Below, piece after piece: positions 53,531 through 63,201 of a DNA stretch of 64,000 bases. A program made the translations under genes and the position numbers. The notes under the pieces were generated by a model, which made no database searches, was not told the DNA's origin, and was given only the letters and a program-made list of their open reading frames with translations. Position 1 is the stretch's first letter. Every line of letters starts with the position of its first letter. The stretch lies in NCBI GenBank assembly GCA_024692235.1, contig JAILMW010000011.1:1-64000 (forward strand), written 5' to 3'. The DNA comes from Saccharofermentans sp. (GTDB taxonomy: Bacteria; Bacillota; Clostridia; Saccharofermentanales; Saccharofermentanaceae).

Positions 53531-54696
53531 TGCTGCTCCTCCGCTGCCGTATCGTCCGAATTAACACCGAATCCTCCGGGAACCGGCGAGAACTGTGACT
53601 TCCTCATGATATGGATATCGTCAGGGTCGAACGTAAGTCCTACTCTCTGTCCTACCGTAACGGGATCAACGTCGTGGATCATCCACATGACGCCGTTGTC
53701 GCCTTCTACCATTATCTCGTAGTGTACGCCCTTGAATACGATACTTACTACACTACCGTTGATATAGTCGTCATTTTCTTCCTTGACATAGATATCCTCG
53801 GGTCTTACAACGACATCTACCTTGTTGACCTTGCCTTCTTCCATCTCAGGGAATAAGGGATCCACGCACTCGAAAGTACTTCCGGCGAATGTGACCTCAA
53901 AATCCTTCTTCATGGTGCCGGGAATGATATTGGACTCACCTATGAAGTCCGCTACATAAGCATTCTTAGGCTCGTTATAGATATCGATGGGAGTTCCTAT
54001 CTGCTGGATGATGCCGTCCTTCATGACGATTATCGTATCGCTCATGGTAAGGGCCTCTTCCTGATCATGCGTTACATATACGAAAGTGATACCGAGCTCT
54101 CTTTGCATCTGCTTAAGCTCGATCTGCATCTCCTTCCTCATCTTAAGGTCAAGAGCTCCCAGAGGCTCGTCAAGAAGCAGGACTCTGGGCTGATTGATGA
54201 TGGCTCTTGCTATGGCGACTCTCTGCATCTGGCCGCCTGAGAGCTGATCGATATATCTCTTCTCGTATCCTGCAAGACCTACTGTAGATAAAGCCTTAGA
54301 TACTCTCTCCTTAACTTCCTTCTCGGGAACCTTCTTCAAGTGAAGGCCGAAAGCTACATTGTCGAATACATTAAGGTGCGGAAACAATGCATACCTCTGG
54401 AAGACGGTATTGATGTGTCTCTTATGAGCAGGCACCTTAAGAAGGTCGTCACCTTCAAAAGTAACGGTGCCGGAATCCGCAGTCTCAAATCCCGCTATGA
54501 TCCTAAGAGTCGTGGACTTACCGCATCCTGAAGGTCCTAAGAGCGTTATGAACTCATTATTCCTTATATAAAACGTTATATCCTTCAGGACCTGATTATC
54601 CTCAAAGCTCTTGTTTAAGTCTTTGATCTCAATGATATGCTCACTTCCCGTCTCATCGGGCAGGAGCTGTCCCTTCTTCTTAGCCTCTTCTTCCAT
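53527..54696 (-). CDS. potA: polyamine ABC transporter ATP-binding protein
   Basis: PotA (389 residues) is the ATPase of the polyamine importer. Walker A is GPSGCGKST near residue 55, the ABC signature LSGGQMQRVAIARA near 155 and Walker B VLLLDEPLGALD near 175, with the H-loop in YVTHDQEEAL. The C-terminal ~130 residues form the TOBE regulatory domain. It starts ten bases after the esterase stop and overlaps potB, so the four pot genes are coupled. Confidence 0.95.
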   Translation of the reverse strand: MEEEAKKKGQLLPDETGSEHIIEIKDLNKSFEDNQVLKDITFYIRNNEFITLLGPSGCGKSTTLRIIAGFETADSGTVTFEGDDLLKVPAHKRHINTVFQRYALFPHLNVFDNVAFGLHLKKVPEKEVKERVSKALSTVGLAGYEKRYIDQLSGGQMQRVAIARAIINQPRVLLLDEPLGALDLKMRKEMQIELKQMQRELGITFVYVTHDQEEALTMSDTIIVMKDGIIQQIGTPIDIYNEPKNAYVADFIGESNIIPGTMKKDFEVTFAGSTFECVDPLFPEMEEGKVNKVDVVVRPEDIYVKEENDDYINGSVVSIVFKGVHYEIMVEGDNGVMWMIHDVDPVTVGQRVGLTFDPDDIHIMRKSQFSPVPGGFGVNSDDTAAEEQQ

Positions 54697-54706
54697 AAGC
54701 CCCCCG

Positions 54707-55597
54707 TTACCACATATTTAAAAACTCTAATATCAGAGAATTAGTGTCTATTCCTGTTATACTCTCAGACGGCCAGGAATGGTAGCCGTTATCTACCAAA
54801 AGATGCCATACCTGAGGTTCTTTGTCTCCTGATCCGTATCTTGTCAGCGTCGAATTGTTGCCGACTGTCTCTTCACTAAGAAGATCAAGTCCTTCCGCCT
54901 CCGCCCAATAGCTTATAACATCTTCTATAGGTGGCGCAATGGCCGAACCCGAAGAGCCTGCTTCTCTTCTCGGAATTATATCATCGTTACTTCCGGATAT
55001 CTGGAATATTCCCACATCCGATCTCTCGTTTTTCTTATCCCACATTGTCAAAGGCATTACCCCTGCTACGCTTACTATAGCTTCGAAGATATCGGGAGCT
55101 TCCACGGCAAGCCTGTAGCCCATAAAGCCTCCGTAGCTGAACCCCGCTACGAATGTGCGCCCGGTATCAAGCTTATATTCATTCTCAAGGTAGGTTGCCA
55201 GAGATACAAGAAACTCAGTATCGCGATTCTCGCCGTCTGCTGTACCCGCGTTCCAGCCTTTGATCGGAGATGTACTTGCTTTATCAACCGCGCCATCCAC
55301 ATAACATACTGCGTACCCTTCCGGAACTGCCATCTCATCAAATTCGGTGGTTCTTCTCATCGCATCTGCACTCTCGCCTGCTCCGTGAAGCATCAGGACA
55401 AGCGGTGCATCCTTGGTCTTATCGGGAAGACATAAGATAAATTCGTGCTCTATATCGTCAAAGGTACATGAATACCTGTTATCTTCGATATGTGTCACAT
55501 CAGATAAGGGAATGATATCTCTTTTCTTTGCACAAGAAGATACCATTGCAGATATGATACCTGCTACAAGTATGAGACTTACTATCTTTTTAACCAT
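54707..55597 (-). CDS. alpha/beta-hydrolase lipoprotein, PHB depolymerase/feruloyl esterase-like
   Basis: This 296-residue lipoprotein has a signal peptide with lipobox VSSC (Cys near residue 22) and an esterase domain: VLMLHGAGESADAM holds the oxyanion site, GFSYGGFMGYRLA the nucleophile Ser near 150, and DNGYHSWP the catalytic His near 273. It resembles LpqC-type polyhydroxybutyrate depolymerases and feruloyl esterases; the latter would fit plant-fibre breakdown. The ATG at 55597 follows AAGGAGAAGACGTCT and replaces the track start 26 codons upstream. The gene may share mRNA with potABCD, from which it is ten bases away. Confidence 0.83.
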   Translation of the reverse strand: MVKKIVSLILVAGIISAMVSSCAKKRDIIPLSDVTHIEDNRYSCTFDDIEHEFILCLPDKTKDAPLVLMLHGAGESADAMRRTTEFDEMAVPEGYAVCYVDGAVDKASTSPIKGWNAGTADGENRDTEFLVSLATYLENEYKLDTGRTFVAGFSYGGFMGYRLAVEAPDIFEAIVSVAGVMPLTMWDKKNERSDVGIFQISGSNDDIIPRREAGSSGSAIAPPIEDVISYWAEAEGLDLLSEETVGNNSTLTRYGSGDKEPQVWHLLVDNGYHSWPSESITGIDTNSLILEFLNMW

Positions 55598-55655
55598 AGA
55601 CGTCTTCTCCTTACTTCTGCCTTCCCCAATTATATATGAAACAGACATTTTCCAC

Positions 55656-55688
55656 ATACAAAAAGGCCGCCTCATAAGAGACGACCTT
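55656..55688 (-). terminator. terminator after tuf
   Basis: AAGGTCGTCTC pairs with GAGGCGGCCTT over 11 base pairs with two G-T pairs and a four-base loop, followed by TTTTTG on the minus strand. It ends the tuf transcript 30 bases after the stop. Confidence 0.88.
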
Positions 55689-55718
55689 CGTTGTTATCAA
55701 ATTATCTGTAAGTTCAGA

Positions 55719-56921
55719 TTACTCGATGATTGTAGAAACTGTACCAGCACCTACTGTGTGACCACCCTCACGGATAGCGAACTTAAGACCCTGCTCCATA
55801 GCGATGGGAGTGATAAGCTCAACAGTGATTGTTACGTGGTCACCAGGCATGCACATCTCAGCACCTTCGGGAAGGTGAGCAACACCTGTAACGTCTGTTG
55901 TTCTGAAGTAGAACTGAGGACGGTAACCATCGAAGAAAGGCTTATGACGGCCACCCTCTTCCTTTGTAAGAACGTAAACCTGGCCTGTGAACTTTGTGTG
56001 AGGTGTGATTGTACCGGGCTTAGCAAGAACCTGGCCTCTCTCGATCTCCTTACGGTCGATACCACGGAGAAGAGCACCGATGTTGTCACCAGCCTCAGCC
56101 TGATCCATCTGCTTACGGAACATCTCAACACCTGTGATTGTTGTAGCCTTAGGCTCATCCTGAAGACCAACGATCTCAGCAGCATCACCAACCTTAACGA
56201 TACCTCTCTCAAGACGGCCTGTAGCAACAGTACCACGACCTGTGATTGTGAATACATCCTCAACAGGCATAAGGAAAGGCATATCTACGGGACGCTCGGG
56301 TGTAGCGATGTAAGAATCAACTGCAGCCATGAGCTCAAGGATAGGAGCGTATGCAGGATCGTTTACATCAGTAGATGTGCACTCGATAGCTGCAAGAGCA
56401 GAACCCTTGATAATAGGTGTATCATCACCGGGGAAGTCGTATGTGCTGAGGAGCTCACGGATATCCATCTCAACGAGCTCAAGAAGCTCTTCGTCATCAA
56501 CCTGATCGCACTTGTTCATGAATACAACGATGTAAGGAACACCAACCTGACGAGCAAGAAGGATGTGCTCTCTTGTCTGAGCCATAGGACCGTCAGAAGC
56601 AGCAACTACGAGGATAGCACCATCCATCTGAGCAGCACCTGTGATCATGTTCTTGATATAGTCGGCGTGGCCGGGGCAGTCAACGTGAGCGTAGTGACGT
56701 GTCTCTGTCTCGTACTCAACGTGAGCTGTGTTGATCGTGATACCACGAGCTCTCTCCTCGGGTGCGGAGTCGATGTTACCATACTCCTTGTACTGAGCGC
56801 CGCCCTTGAAGGACAATACCTTTGTGATAGCAGCTGTAAGAGTTGTCTTACCGTGGTCAACGTGACCGATGGTACCGATGTTTACGTGAGGCTTTGTTTT
56901 TACAAACTTTTCCTTAGCCAT
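55719..56921 (-). CDS. tuf: elongation factor Tu
   Basis: EF-Tu (400 residues) carries aminoacyl-tRNA to the ribosome. [10 protein letters not shown] (P-loop), [20 protein letters not shown] and GSALAA are the GTPase motifs; domains 2 and 3 follow without change. Length is normal. The ATG follows TTAGGAGG. It is the last gene of the str operon, with its own promoter in the 187-base gap after fusA and a strong terminator. The 512-residue plus-strand ORF over it is an antisense shadow. Confidence 0.98.
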   Translation of the reverse strand: MAKEKFVKTKPHVNIGTIGHVDHGKTTLTAAITKVLSFKGGAQYKEYGNIDSAPEERARGITINTAHVEYETETRHYAHVDCPGHADYIKNMITGAAQMDGAILVVAASDGPMAQTREHILLARQVGVPYIVVFMNKCDQVDDEELLELVEMDIRELLSTYDFPGDDTPIIKGSALAAIECTSTDVNDPAYAPILELMAAVDSYIATPERPVDMPFLMPVEDVFTITGRGTVATGRLERGIVKVGDAAEIVGLQDEPKATTITGVEMFRKQMDQAEAGDNIGALLRGIDRKEIERGQVLAKPGTITPHTKFTGQVYVLTKEEGGRHKPFFDGYRPQFYFRTTDVTGVAHLPEGAEMCMPGDHVTITVELITPIAMEQGLKFAIREGGHTVGAGTVSTIIE

Positions 56922-56996
56922 TTGAATTTTCCTCCTAAGAAAATTATTTAAGATTCCATCTTATTTATTTTCCGCTTGGGTGACGCGATAGCACCT

Positions 56997-57025
56997 ATTT
57001 TACAATTTTTCTTGTACTCTTTCAA
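56997..57025 (-). promoter_or_regulatory. promoter of tuf
   Basis: TTGAAA, 17 bases, TAAAAT on the minus strand about 75 bases before the tuf ATG, which gives tuf a second, independent source of transcription. Confidence 0.65.
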
Positions 57026-57108
57026 GTATATGTAATGTGCTACGCGCCGCCTTCAGCTTTGAAAACATTGTTTCCGATATGTATCGGATAAACCAAGAAG
57101 AAAGATGA

Positions 57109-59175
57109 TTACTTCTTGAGGATCTCCTCCATGATGCTCTTGGGTGTCTCTGCAAAGTGTGAGATCTGCATTACGAATGTACCACGGCCCTGTGTTGTGG
57201 AACGAAGTGCAGTTGCGTAACCGAACATGTTTGCAAGAGGAACCTCAGCATGGATCTGCTGAGAACCGTTAAGAGGCTCGATGGTCTTGATCTGACCACG
57301 GCGGGAGTTAAGACCGCCGATAACGTCACCGAGATACTCGTCAGGTACTTCAACGTCAACCTTCATGATAGGCTCGAGGAGGCAAGGATCACCCTTTGCC
57401 ATACCTGCCTTGAATCCCATGGATCCTGCGATCTTGAAGGCCATCTCGGAAGAGTCGACATCGTGGTAGGAACCGTCATAAACAGTAACCTTAACGTCAA
57501 CAACGGGATAACCGCCGAGAACACCTGCCTGCATAGCTTCCTGAACACCGGCATCGATAGGAGCGATGAACTCCTTGGGGATGGATCCGCCGACCGTCTC
57601 GTTGACGAACTCATAACCTGCACCGGGCTCCTGGGGCTCAAGTCTGAGCCAGCAGTGACCATACTGACCGTGACCACCGGACTGACGTACGAATCTACCT
57701 TCAGCCTCAACAGTCTTACGGATAGTCTCCTTATAGGAAACCTGAGGAGCACCAACGTTAGCTTCAACCTTGAACTCACGGAAGAGACGGTCAACGATGA
57801 TATCGAGGTGAAGCTCACCCATACCTGCGATGATAGTCTGTCCTGTTTCCTGGTTAGTATATGTCTTGAATGTAGGGTCCTCTTCTGCGAGCTTCTGAAG
57901 AGCAACGATCATCTTCTCCTGGGAAGCGCGGCTCTTAGGCTCGATAGCAACCTCGATAACAGGCTCGGGGAACTCCATGGACTCGAGGATAACGGGATGA
58001 TCCTCATCACAGAGCGTGTCACCTGTTGTTGTATCCTTCAGACCGATTGCAGCTGCGATATCACCGGAGAATACTTCTGTGATCTCCTTACGATCGTTAG
58101 CGTGCATCTGAACGATACGACCGATCCTCTCCTTCTTACCCTTTGTGGAGTTAAGAACATAAGAACCGGACTCAAGGATACCTGAGTAAACTCTGAAGAA
58201 GCAGAGCTTACCGACGAAGGGGTCTGTAGCGATCTTGAATGCAAGAGCGGAGAAAGGCTCTTCATCGGATGCGGGACGCTCCTCTTCCTCGTCTGTATCA
58301 GGGTTAACACCCTTGATAGCGGGGATATCAACGGGAGAAGGCATGTAATCTACGATAGCATCCAGGAGCATCTGAACACCCTTGTTACGAAGGGATGTTC
58401 CGCATGTTACGGGGATAAGCTTACATTCGATAGTTGCCTTACGAAGAGCAGCCTTGAGCTCGTCAACGCTGATCTCCTCACCGTCAAGATACTTCATGGT
58501 GAGCTCATCGTCTGTCTCGGCGATCTTCTCTATCATTTCTTCTCTCTTAGCGTTTACGAAGTCTACCATGTCAGCAGGAACCTCACGGTCCTCATACTGC
58601 ATGCCGTCATCGCTTGTATAAACCTCAGCACGAAGTGTCATGAGGTCGATGATTCCCGTGAAGTCATCTTCCTTACCGATGGGAACCTGGATAGCAACGG
58701 ACTCGTTCTTGAGACGATCCTTGATCATGTTGACAACATTAAAGAAGTCAGCTCCGATGATATCCATCTTATTAACGAATACCATACGAGGTACGCCGTA
58801 GTGCTCAGCCTGTCTCCAAACTGTCTCAGTCTGGGGCTCAACGCCTCCACGAGCGGACATAACCGTAACGGCACCGTCGAGAACACGTAAGGAACGCTCA
58901 ACCTCAACAGTAAAGTCAACGTGACCGGGAGTATCGATGATATTGATACGATGCTCCTTCCAGGGTGCTGTTGTAGCAGCGGAAGTGATCGTGATACCTC
59001 TCTCCTGCTCCTGGACCATCCAGTCCATTGTAGCAGCACCGTCGTGAACCTCACCAAGCTTACGGTTGATACCCGTATAGTAGAGGATACGCTCGGTCGT
59101 TGTTGTCTTACCTGCGTCGATGTGAGCCATGATACCGATATTTCTTGTCTTTTCGAGTGAATACTCTCTCTTCAT
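57109..59175 (-). CDS. fusA: elongation factor G
   Basis: EF-G (688 residues) drives translocation on the ribosome. The GTPase motifs are intact: [15 protein letters not shown] near residue 18, DTPGHVDF near 82 and NKMD near 136. Domains II-V follow with the usual [13 protein letters not shown] and RRGQI. Length is normal and no second fusA is in the window. It starts 22 bases after rpsG with AAAGGAGC as ribosome site. Confidence 0.98.
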   Translation of the reverse strand: MKREYSLEKTRNIGIMAHIDAGKTTTTERILYYTGINRKLGEVHDGAATMDWMVQEQERGITITSAATTAPWKEHRINIIDTPGHVDFTVEVERSLRVLDGAVTVMSARGGVEPQTETVWRQAEHYGVPRMVFVNKMDIIGADFFNVVNMIKDRLKNESVAIQVPIGKEDDFTGIIDLMTLRAEVYTSDDGMQYEDREVPADMVDFVNAKREEMIEKIAETDDELTMKYLDGEEISVDELKAALRKATIECKLIPVTCGTSLRNKGVQMLLDAIVDYMPSPVDIPAIKGVNPDTDEEEERPASDEEPFSALAFKIATDPFVGKLCFFRVYSGILESGSYVLNSTKGKKERIGRIVQMHANDRKEITEVFSGDIAAAIGLKDTTTGDTLCDEDHPVILESMEFPEPVIEVAIEPKSRASQEKMIVALQKLAEEDPTFKTYTNQETGQTIIAGMGELHLDIIVDRLFREFKVEANVGAPQVSYKETIRKTVEAEGRFVRQSGGHGQYGHCWLRLEPQEPGAGYEFVNETVGGSIPKEFIAPIDAGVQEAMQAGVLGGYPVVDVKVTVYDGSYHDVDSSEMAFKIAGSMGFKAGMAKGDPCLLEPIMKVDVEVPDEYLGDVIGGLNSRRGQIKTIEPLNGSQQIHAEVPLANMFGYATALRSTTQGRGTFVMQISHFAETPKSIMEEILKK

Positions 59176-59197
59176 CGTTTCAATGCTCCTTTAGTGT

Positions 59198-59668
59198 TTA
59201 CCATTTGTAATGTGCGAATGCTCTGTTAGCATCAGCCATCTTGTGCATGTCTTCCTTCTTCTTGAATGCACCGCCTGTACCGTTCATAGCATCGATGAGC
59301 TCGTTAGCGAGACGCTCACACATTGTGCGCTCACTTCTCTGACGTGCATATGCAACGATCCAGCGAAGACCAAGTGTCTGACGTCTCTCGGGTCTTACCT
59401 CGAGAGGTACCTGATAGTTGGCACCGCCGACACGTCTAGCCTTACACTCAAGCAAAGGCATTACATTCTCAAGAGCCTTGTTGAATACTTCGATAGGCTC
59501 TTCGCCCGTACGCTCCTTGATGATATCAAAAGCGTCGTAGCAGATTCTCTGTGCAAGTCCCTTCTTACCGTCCAACATAACGTTGTTGATGAGCTTACTT
59601 ACTCTAACATCGTTATACAAAGGATCGGGGAGAACTTGTCTTACTGGGATATTGCCCTTTCTTGGCAC
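59198..59668 (-). CDS. rpsG: ribosomal protein S7
   Basis: S7 (156 residues) nucleates the head of the small subunit by binding the 3' domain of 16S rRNA. The N-terminus [33 protein letters not shown] and [19 protein letters not shown] are all typical. Translation starts at GTG after AAGGAGGGAAGTACA. The 158-base gap to rpsL could hold an S7 autoregulatory structure. Confidence 0.97.
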   Translation of the reverse strand: MPRKGNIPVRQVLPDPLYNDVRVSKLINNVMLDGKKGLAQRICYDAFDIIKERTGEEPIEVFNKALENVMPLLECKARRVGGANYQVPLEVRPERRQTLGLRWIVAYARQRSERTMCERLANELIDAMNGTGGAFKKKEDMHKMADANRAFAHYKW

Positions 59669-59700
59669 TGTACTTCCCTCCTTACATGATTATCAGATTT

Positions 59701-59727
59701 CTGAAACCATAGGTACTCACGTTTCAG
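59701..59727 (-). other. hairpin in the rpsL-rpsG spacer
   Basis: CTGAAAC and GTTTCAG form a seven-base stem with a 13-base loop about 35 bases before the rpsG start. In E. coli the corresponding spacer binds S7 for feedback control, so a similar role is possible. A T run lies on the plus-strand side only, so it is not a terminator for the str operon. Confidence 0.35.
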
Positions 59728-59826
59728 TTTTTTGTCTTTGGACACGTGTTGTGCGTCAGTAGGCAAAGTCCCTTATATGAACAATGTACTGATCACTATT
59801 CTGTCCAATCCTACTTTAAGATAGGA

Positions 59827-60255
59827 TCACTTCTTTACCTTAGCAGCCTTAGGCTTCTTTGCACCGTACTTGGAACGAGCCTGCATACGGTTAGCAACAC
59901 CTGCTGTATCAAGAGTTCCTCTGATGATGTGGTAACGTACACCGGGAAGATCCTTAACACGTCCGCCTCTGATGAGAACAACAGAGTGCTCCTGCAAGTT
60001 GTGGCCGATACCGGGGATATAAGCTGTTACTTCATATCCGTTGGTAAGACGTACTCTGGCAACCTTACGAAGAGCTGAGTTAGGCTTCTTAGGAGTAGTT
60101 GTCTTAACTACTGTGCAAACACCACGCTTCTGGGGAGAGAAAACATCTGTTTCCTTCTTATGAATCGTGTTAAGGCCGAACTGCAGCGCAGGTGAGTTGG
60201 ACTTCCAAGTCTTGTCATGTCTGCCGGACTTGACTAATTGATTGAACGTAGGCAT
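59827..60255 (-). CDS. rpsL: ribosomal protein S12
   Basis: S12 (142 residues) lines the decoding centre. [29 protein letters not shown] and the [13 protein letters not shown] loop are intact; the lysines matching E. coli K42/K43 and K87/K88 are unchanged, so streptomycin sensitivity is expected. The ATG at 60255 follows GGAGATGTATTG; the track start one codon earlier is a TTG. It is the first gene of the str operon. Confidence 0.97.
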   Translation of the reverse strand: MPTFNQLVKSGRHDKTWKSNSPALQFGLNTIHKKETDVFSPQKRGVCTVVKTTTPKKPNSALRKVARVRLTNGYEVTAYIPGIGHNLQEHSVVLIRGGRVKDLPGVRYHIIRGTLDTAGVANRMQARSKYGAKKPKAAKVKK

Positions 60256-60302
60256 CAATACATCTCCTTTCTAAAATCTTTATCTCACGGGAAAAGCACG
60301 CC

Positions 60303-60326
60303 AAAAAAGCGCAGACTTCCCCTGCG
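60303..60326 (-). terminator. terminator-like hairpin in the rpsL leader
   Basis: CGCAG and CTGCG form a short GC-rich stem with a seven-base loop, followed by CTTTTTT on the minus strand. It lies between the str promoter and rpsL, so it could be an attenuator. The stem is only five base pairs. Confidence 0.4.
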
Positions 60327-60334
60327 AGCAATTA

Positions 60335-60364
60335 AGTATAGCACCGCACCCCCGAAAATGTAAA
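60335..60364 (-). promoter_or_regulatory. promoter of the str operon
   Basis: TTTACA, 18 bases, TATACT on the minus strand about 80 bases before rpsL. The divergent 60449 gene has a TATAAT at 60385-60390 without a clear -35 box. Confidence 0.6.
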
Positions 60365-60448
60365 TAAAAAAGTTGCTTTTGGTATATAATATTTCGCAAA
60401 AACGGCATTTCGAGCACGAAATGCACCCCGCTTCAAGGAGGACAGCAC

Positions 60449-60934
60449 ATGGAGAAGTTCCCTTCCATCGACTACGAGGACATGATCTCGGACATTAACG
60501 AAGACATTAAGGAAGGATATATCACCGAAGATTCCGTTCTTTATGTGCTGAGGCAGAAGACCCCTGTATTCGTGGAGTGTATCTCCAAAGAGGTGCTCCC
60601 CGTCTTGGACTTCTTCTACGATAAGCCCGTCCTTAAGGAAGAACTGTCCTCCATGACGGTAAAGGAAGCAAAGAAAGTCTGCTTTGATATAGAAGCCTCT
60701 TCCGAAGACGAGAACTTAACAGCAGCCGTTAAGATCCTTATAGACGACATGAACTCATATTCCAAGGGCAATCCCAAGCGTAATTCCCGTCCCTGCAAGA
60801 TGATACTTACGGAAAATGATCTTCCCATGATGGTCTACTATCAGGACTCGGATCCTTCGGATGACCTTACGAAGATCACCGCCGGCGAGCTCTTGTCCGA
60901 ACTGATCTCGTGTTCTTCTATAGAAACTAAATAA
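60449..60934 (+). CDS. small acidic protein of unknown function
   Basis: This 161-residue soluble protein has an acidic start (EKFPSIDYEDMISDINEDIKEGY), a middle part that could be helical and no membrane segment, signal peptide or recognised domain. Four cysteines show no regular metal-binding spacing. The ATG follows AAGGAGG, so translation is likely. It sits alone between the divergent str operon and the oxaloacetate decarboxylase operon, with no clear functional link to either. Confidence 0.75.
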   Translation: MEKFPSIDYEDMISDINEDIKEGYITEDSVLYVLRQKTPVFVECISKEVLPVLDFFYDKPVLKEELSSMTVKEAKKVCFDIEASSEDENLTAAVKILIDDMNSYSKGNPKRNSRPCKMILTENDLPMMVYYQDSDPSDDLTKITAGELLSELISCSSIETK

Positions 60935-60950
60935 TAATAAATATTTTCTA

Positions 60951-60979
60951 TTCCATTAAAGCATCCAAAATCGTATACT
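60951..60979 (+). promoter_or_regulatory. candidate promoter of the oad operon
   Basis: TTCCAT, 17 bases, TATACT, about 50 bases before the oadA ATG. A TATAAA box further on lacks a -35 partner. Confidence 0.35.
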
Positions 60980-61032
60980 TACTTATGGGTTTATTTGTGC
61001 AGTATAAATAATACGTAAGGAGTGTGACTTTT

Positions 61033-62412
61033 ATGAAAGTTAAGTTCACAGAGACGGCCGTACGTGATGCACAGCAATCATTGATTGCTACTCGTATGCC
61101 GTTCTCAGATTTTGAAAAAATTCTCAAGACAATGGATGATGCAGGCTATCACTCTATCGAGTGCTGGGGCGGAGCGACATTCGATTCCTGCCTCAGATTC
61201 CTGGATGAGGATCCCTGGGAAAGACTTCGCAAGATCAAGGCGATCTGCAAGAAGACTCCCCTTCAGATGCTCCTTCGAGGACAGAATATCCTCGGATATA
61301 AGCACTATCCCGATGACGTCGTAAGACTCTTCGTAAGAAAGTCCGCAGAGAACGGAATGGATATCTTCCGTATCTTCGACGCATTGAACGACTTCAGAAA
61401 TATCGAAGTAGCAGTAGACGAGACCATTAAGAGCGGCAAGCACGCTCAGGGCTGTATCTGCTATACAACAAGCCCCGTACATACTATCGAGAAATATGTA
61501 GAGATGGGTAAGGAACTCGAGTCAATGGGTGTCCATTCCATCTGTATCAAGGATATGGCAGGTATCTGCGGACCTCAGGAAGCTTACGATCTTATAAAGG
61601 CTCTTAAGGAATCCGTTAAGGTACCTATCTTTATTCATACACACCATACGACAGGTCTCGGCCCCATTACATATCTTAAGGCCGTAGAGGCAGGAGTTGA
61701 CGGTATCGATACCGCTATCTCCCCTATGTCCGGCGGTACATCACAGCCCTGTACGGAATCCATGAAGTATGCTCTCGAGCAGCTCGGCTATGAGACGGAT
61801 CTTGATTCCGCATGCCTTAAGAAGATCGCTGATCACTTCGCTCCCATCAAGGACAAGTTCATCAAGGACGGTCTTCTTAATCCCAAGTCCATGGGTATCC
61901 GTACCGATATCCTCGATTATCAGCTTCCCGGCGGTATGTATTCCAACATGCTCAAGCAGATGACGGATATGAAGGCTGCCGATAAGTTCGAGGAAGCTCT
62001 TGCAGAGATCCCCAATGTTCGTAAGGACTTAGGTTATCCCCCTCTTGTTACTCCCATGTCTCAGCTTGTAGGTACACAGGCAGTTAACAACGTACTGTTC
62101 GGCAAGTACAAGCAGATCACCAAGGATACAAAGGCTTTTCTTCGCGGTGAGTACGGCCGTGCTCCCGGAGAGGTCAACCAGGAGCTCGTAGCAAAGTGCT
62201 GGAAGCCCGATGAGATCGTTACATGCAGATTCGCCGATACACTCGAGCCTGCCTTCGAGAAGGCAAAGGCTGAGCTTGGTGACAAGGCAAGATGTGATGA
62301 GGATGTTCTCTCCTACATCTCCTTCCCTCAGGTTGCCGAGAAGTTCTTCGCCGCACGTGAAGAGAAGGAATCCAATACAGTCAACTATACGATAGAGAAG
62401 AAGGAGGATTAA
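61033..62412 (+). CDS. oadA: oxaloacetate decarboxylase alpha subunit (carboxyltransferase)
   Basis: This 459-residue protein moves the carboxyl group of oxaloacetate to biotin. It is the HMGL-like carboxyltransferase: VRDAQQSLIATRMPFSD near residue 10 with the first metal ligand, LLRGQNILGY, IKDMAGICGP and FIHTHHTTG near 200, where His residues bind the metal, and the biotin-accepting Lys region after CADTAISPMSGGTS-like TAISPMSGGTSQP. The biotin domain is absent and encoded separately at 62791. The ATG at 61033 follows AAGGAGTGTGACTTTT; the GTG at 61024 is too close to it. Pyruvate carboxylase subunit B is the alternative, but the membrane beta subunit downstream favours the decarboxylase. 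Confidence 0.93.
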   Translation: MKVKFTETAVRDAQQSLIATRMPFSDFEKILKTMDDAGYHSIECWGGATFDSCLRFLDEDPWERLRKIKAICKKTPLQMLLRGQNILGYKHYPDDVVRLFVRKSAENGMDIFRIFDALNDFRNIEVAVDETIKSGKHAQGCICYTTSPVHTIEKYVEMGKELESMGVHSICIKDMAGICGPQEAYDLIKALKESVKVPIFIHTHHTTGLGPITYLKAVEAGVDGIDTAISPMSGGTSQPCTESMKYALEQLGYETDLDSACLKKIADHFAPIKDKFIKDGLLNPKSMGIRTDILDYQLPGGMYSNMLKQMTDMKAADKFEEALAEIPNVRKDLGYPPLVTPMSQLVGTQAVNNVLFGKYKQITKDTKAFLRGEYGRAPGEVNQELVAKCWKPDEIVTCRFADTLEPAFEKAKAELGDKARCDEDVLSYISFPQVAEKFFAAREEKESNTVNYTIEKKED

Positions 62413-62415
62413 TAC

Positions 62416-62775
62416 ATGAACATTGTTCTCAGTAACGATGTGCTCCCCGTGTCCGAAGCATTCATGGACGCATTTACCGTCATCCTCGTAGTCTTCGGTG
62501 TTCTCTTTATCATGTTCGTTCTGATCTCCCTGTCGGGAAAGATATTTGCGAGCGCTTCTTCCAAGAAGGAAGCTCCCAAGGCTGAAGCGGCACCCGCTCC
62601 TGCGGCTGCTTCTGTACCTGCCGCTCCGGAAGAGGAATTCTCCTCCGGTACGCTTAAGCTTAAGGGCTGCGATGAGAAGACAGCTGCCATGATCATGGCT
62701 ATCGTAAGCGACAACACGGGCATCCCGTTGTCCGAGCTTCTCTTCAAGTCCATTACGCTCGTTGAAGAGAAATAA
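62416..62775 (+). CDS. small membrane subunit (OadG-like) of oxaloacetate decarboxylase
   Basis: This 119-residue protein has one N-terminal membrane helix (TVILVVFGVLFIMFVLISLSG, about residues 21-41), an Ala/Pro-rich linker and a small C-terminal domain. This is the plan of OadG/gamma or MmdD-type subunits that hold the complex together at the membrane. It starts three bases after oadA and is followed 15 bases later by the biotin carrier gene. The exact subunit name is uncertain. Confidence 0.8.
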   Translation: MNIVLSNDVLPVSEAFMDAFTVILVVFGVLFIMFVLISLSGKIFASASSKKEAPKAEAAPAPAAASVPAAPEEEFSSGTLKLKGCDEKTAAMIMAIVSDNTGIPLSELLFKSITLVEEK

Positions 62776-62790
62776 AGGAGAGAATACATC

Positions 62791-63186
62791 ATGAAATATA
62801 ACGTAACTATCAACAATAAAGTTTACGAAGTCGAAGTAGAGAAGGGCAAGGCTAATCTTGTCAGGACAACTGACGTAGTAGCAGCTCCCGCTCCCGCGGC
62901 TGCACCCGTTGCAGCTGCACCTGCAGCAGCTCCCGCACCCGCCGCAGCTCCTGCCGTAGCAGTAGCAGCAGGCTCCACACCCGTTTCATCCCCCATGCCC
63001 GGAACGATCCTTGATATCAAGGTCACAGTCGGCCAGCAGGTCAAGGAAGGCGATCTTGTCGCTATCCTCGAGGCGATGAAGATGGAGAATGAGATCTTCG
63101 CAAGCAAGAGCGGTTCCGTAGCTCAGATAATCGCCGCTAAGGGCTCCACGGTCGACACCGGCGATGCTATCATCACTATCTCATAA
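62791..63186 (+). CDS. biotin carboxyl carrier subunit of oxaloacetate decarboxylase
   Basis: This 131-residue protein has a short N-terminal domain, a flexible Ala/Pro linker of about 35 residues and a biotinyl domain with the biotin-accepting Lys in EAMKMEN near residue 97, preceded by VSSPMPGTI. It shuttles the carboxyl group from OadA to the membrane beta subunit. The ATG follows AAAGGAGAG. The repeats in its DNA come from the Ala/Pro linker. Confidence 0.93.
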   Translation: MKYNVTINNKVYEVEVEKGKANLVRTTDVVAAPAPAAAPVAAAPAAAPAPAAAPAVAVAAGSTPVSSPMPGTILDIKVTVGQQVKEGDLVAILEAMKMENEIFASKSGSVAQIIAAKGSTVDTGDAIITIS

Positions 63187-63201
63187 GGAGGTCCGAACGG
63201 C

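Noticed and set aside
55413-56951. 512-residue plus-strand ORF over tuf
   Set aside because: Antisense shadow caused by strong codon bias of tuf; no start signal and no recognisable domain.
57250-58185. 311-residue plus-strand ORF over fusA
   Set aside because: Antisense shadow of a highly expressed gene, as for tuf.
61033-62412. methylmalonyl-CoA decarboxylase or glutaconyl-CoA decarboxylase
   Set aside because: The alpha subunit is of the HMGL-like pyruvate/oxaloacetate carboxyltransferase type, not the acyl-CoA carboxyltransferase type used by those enzymes.
62880-62975. GC-rich short repeats
   Set aside because: These encode the Ala/Pro linker of the biotin carrier and are not a repeat element or CRISPR.
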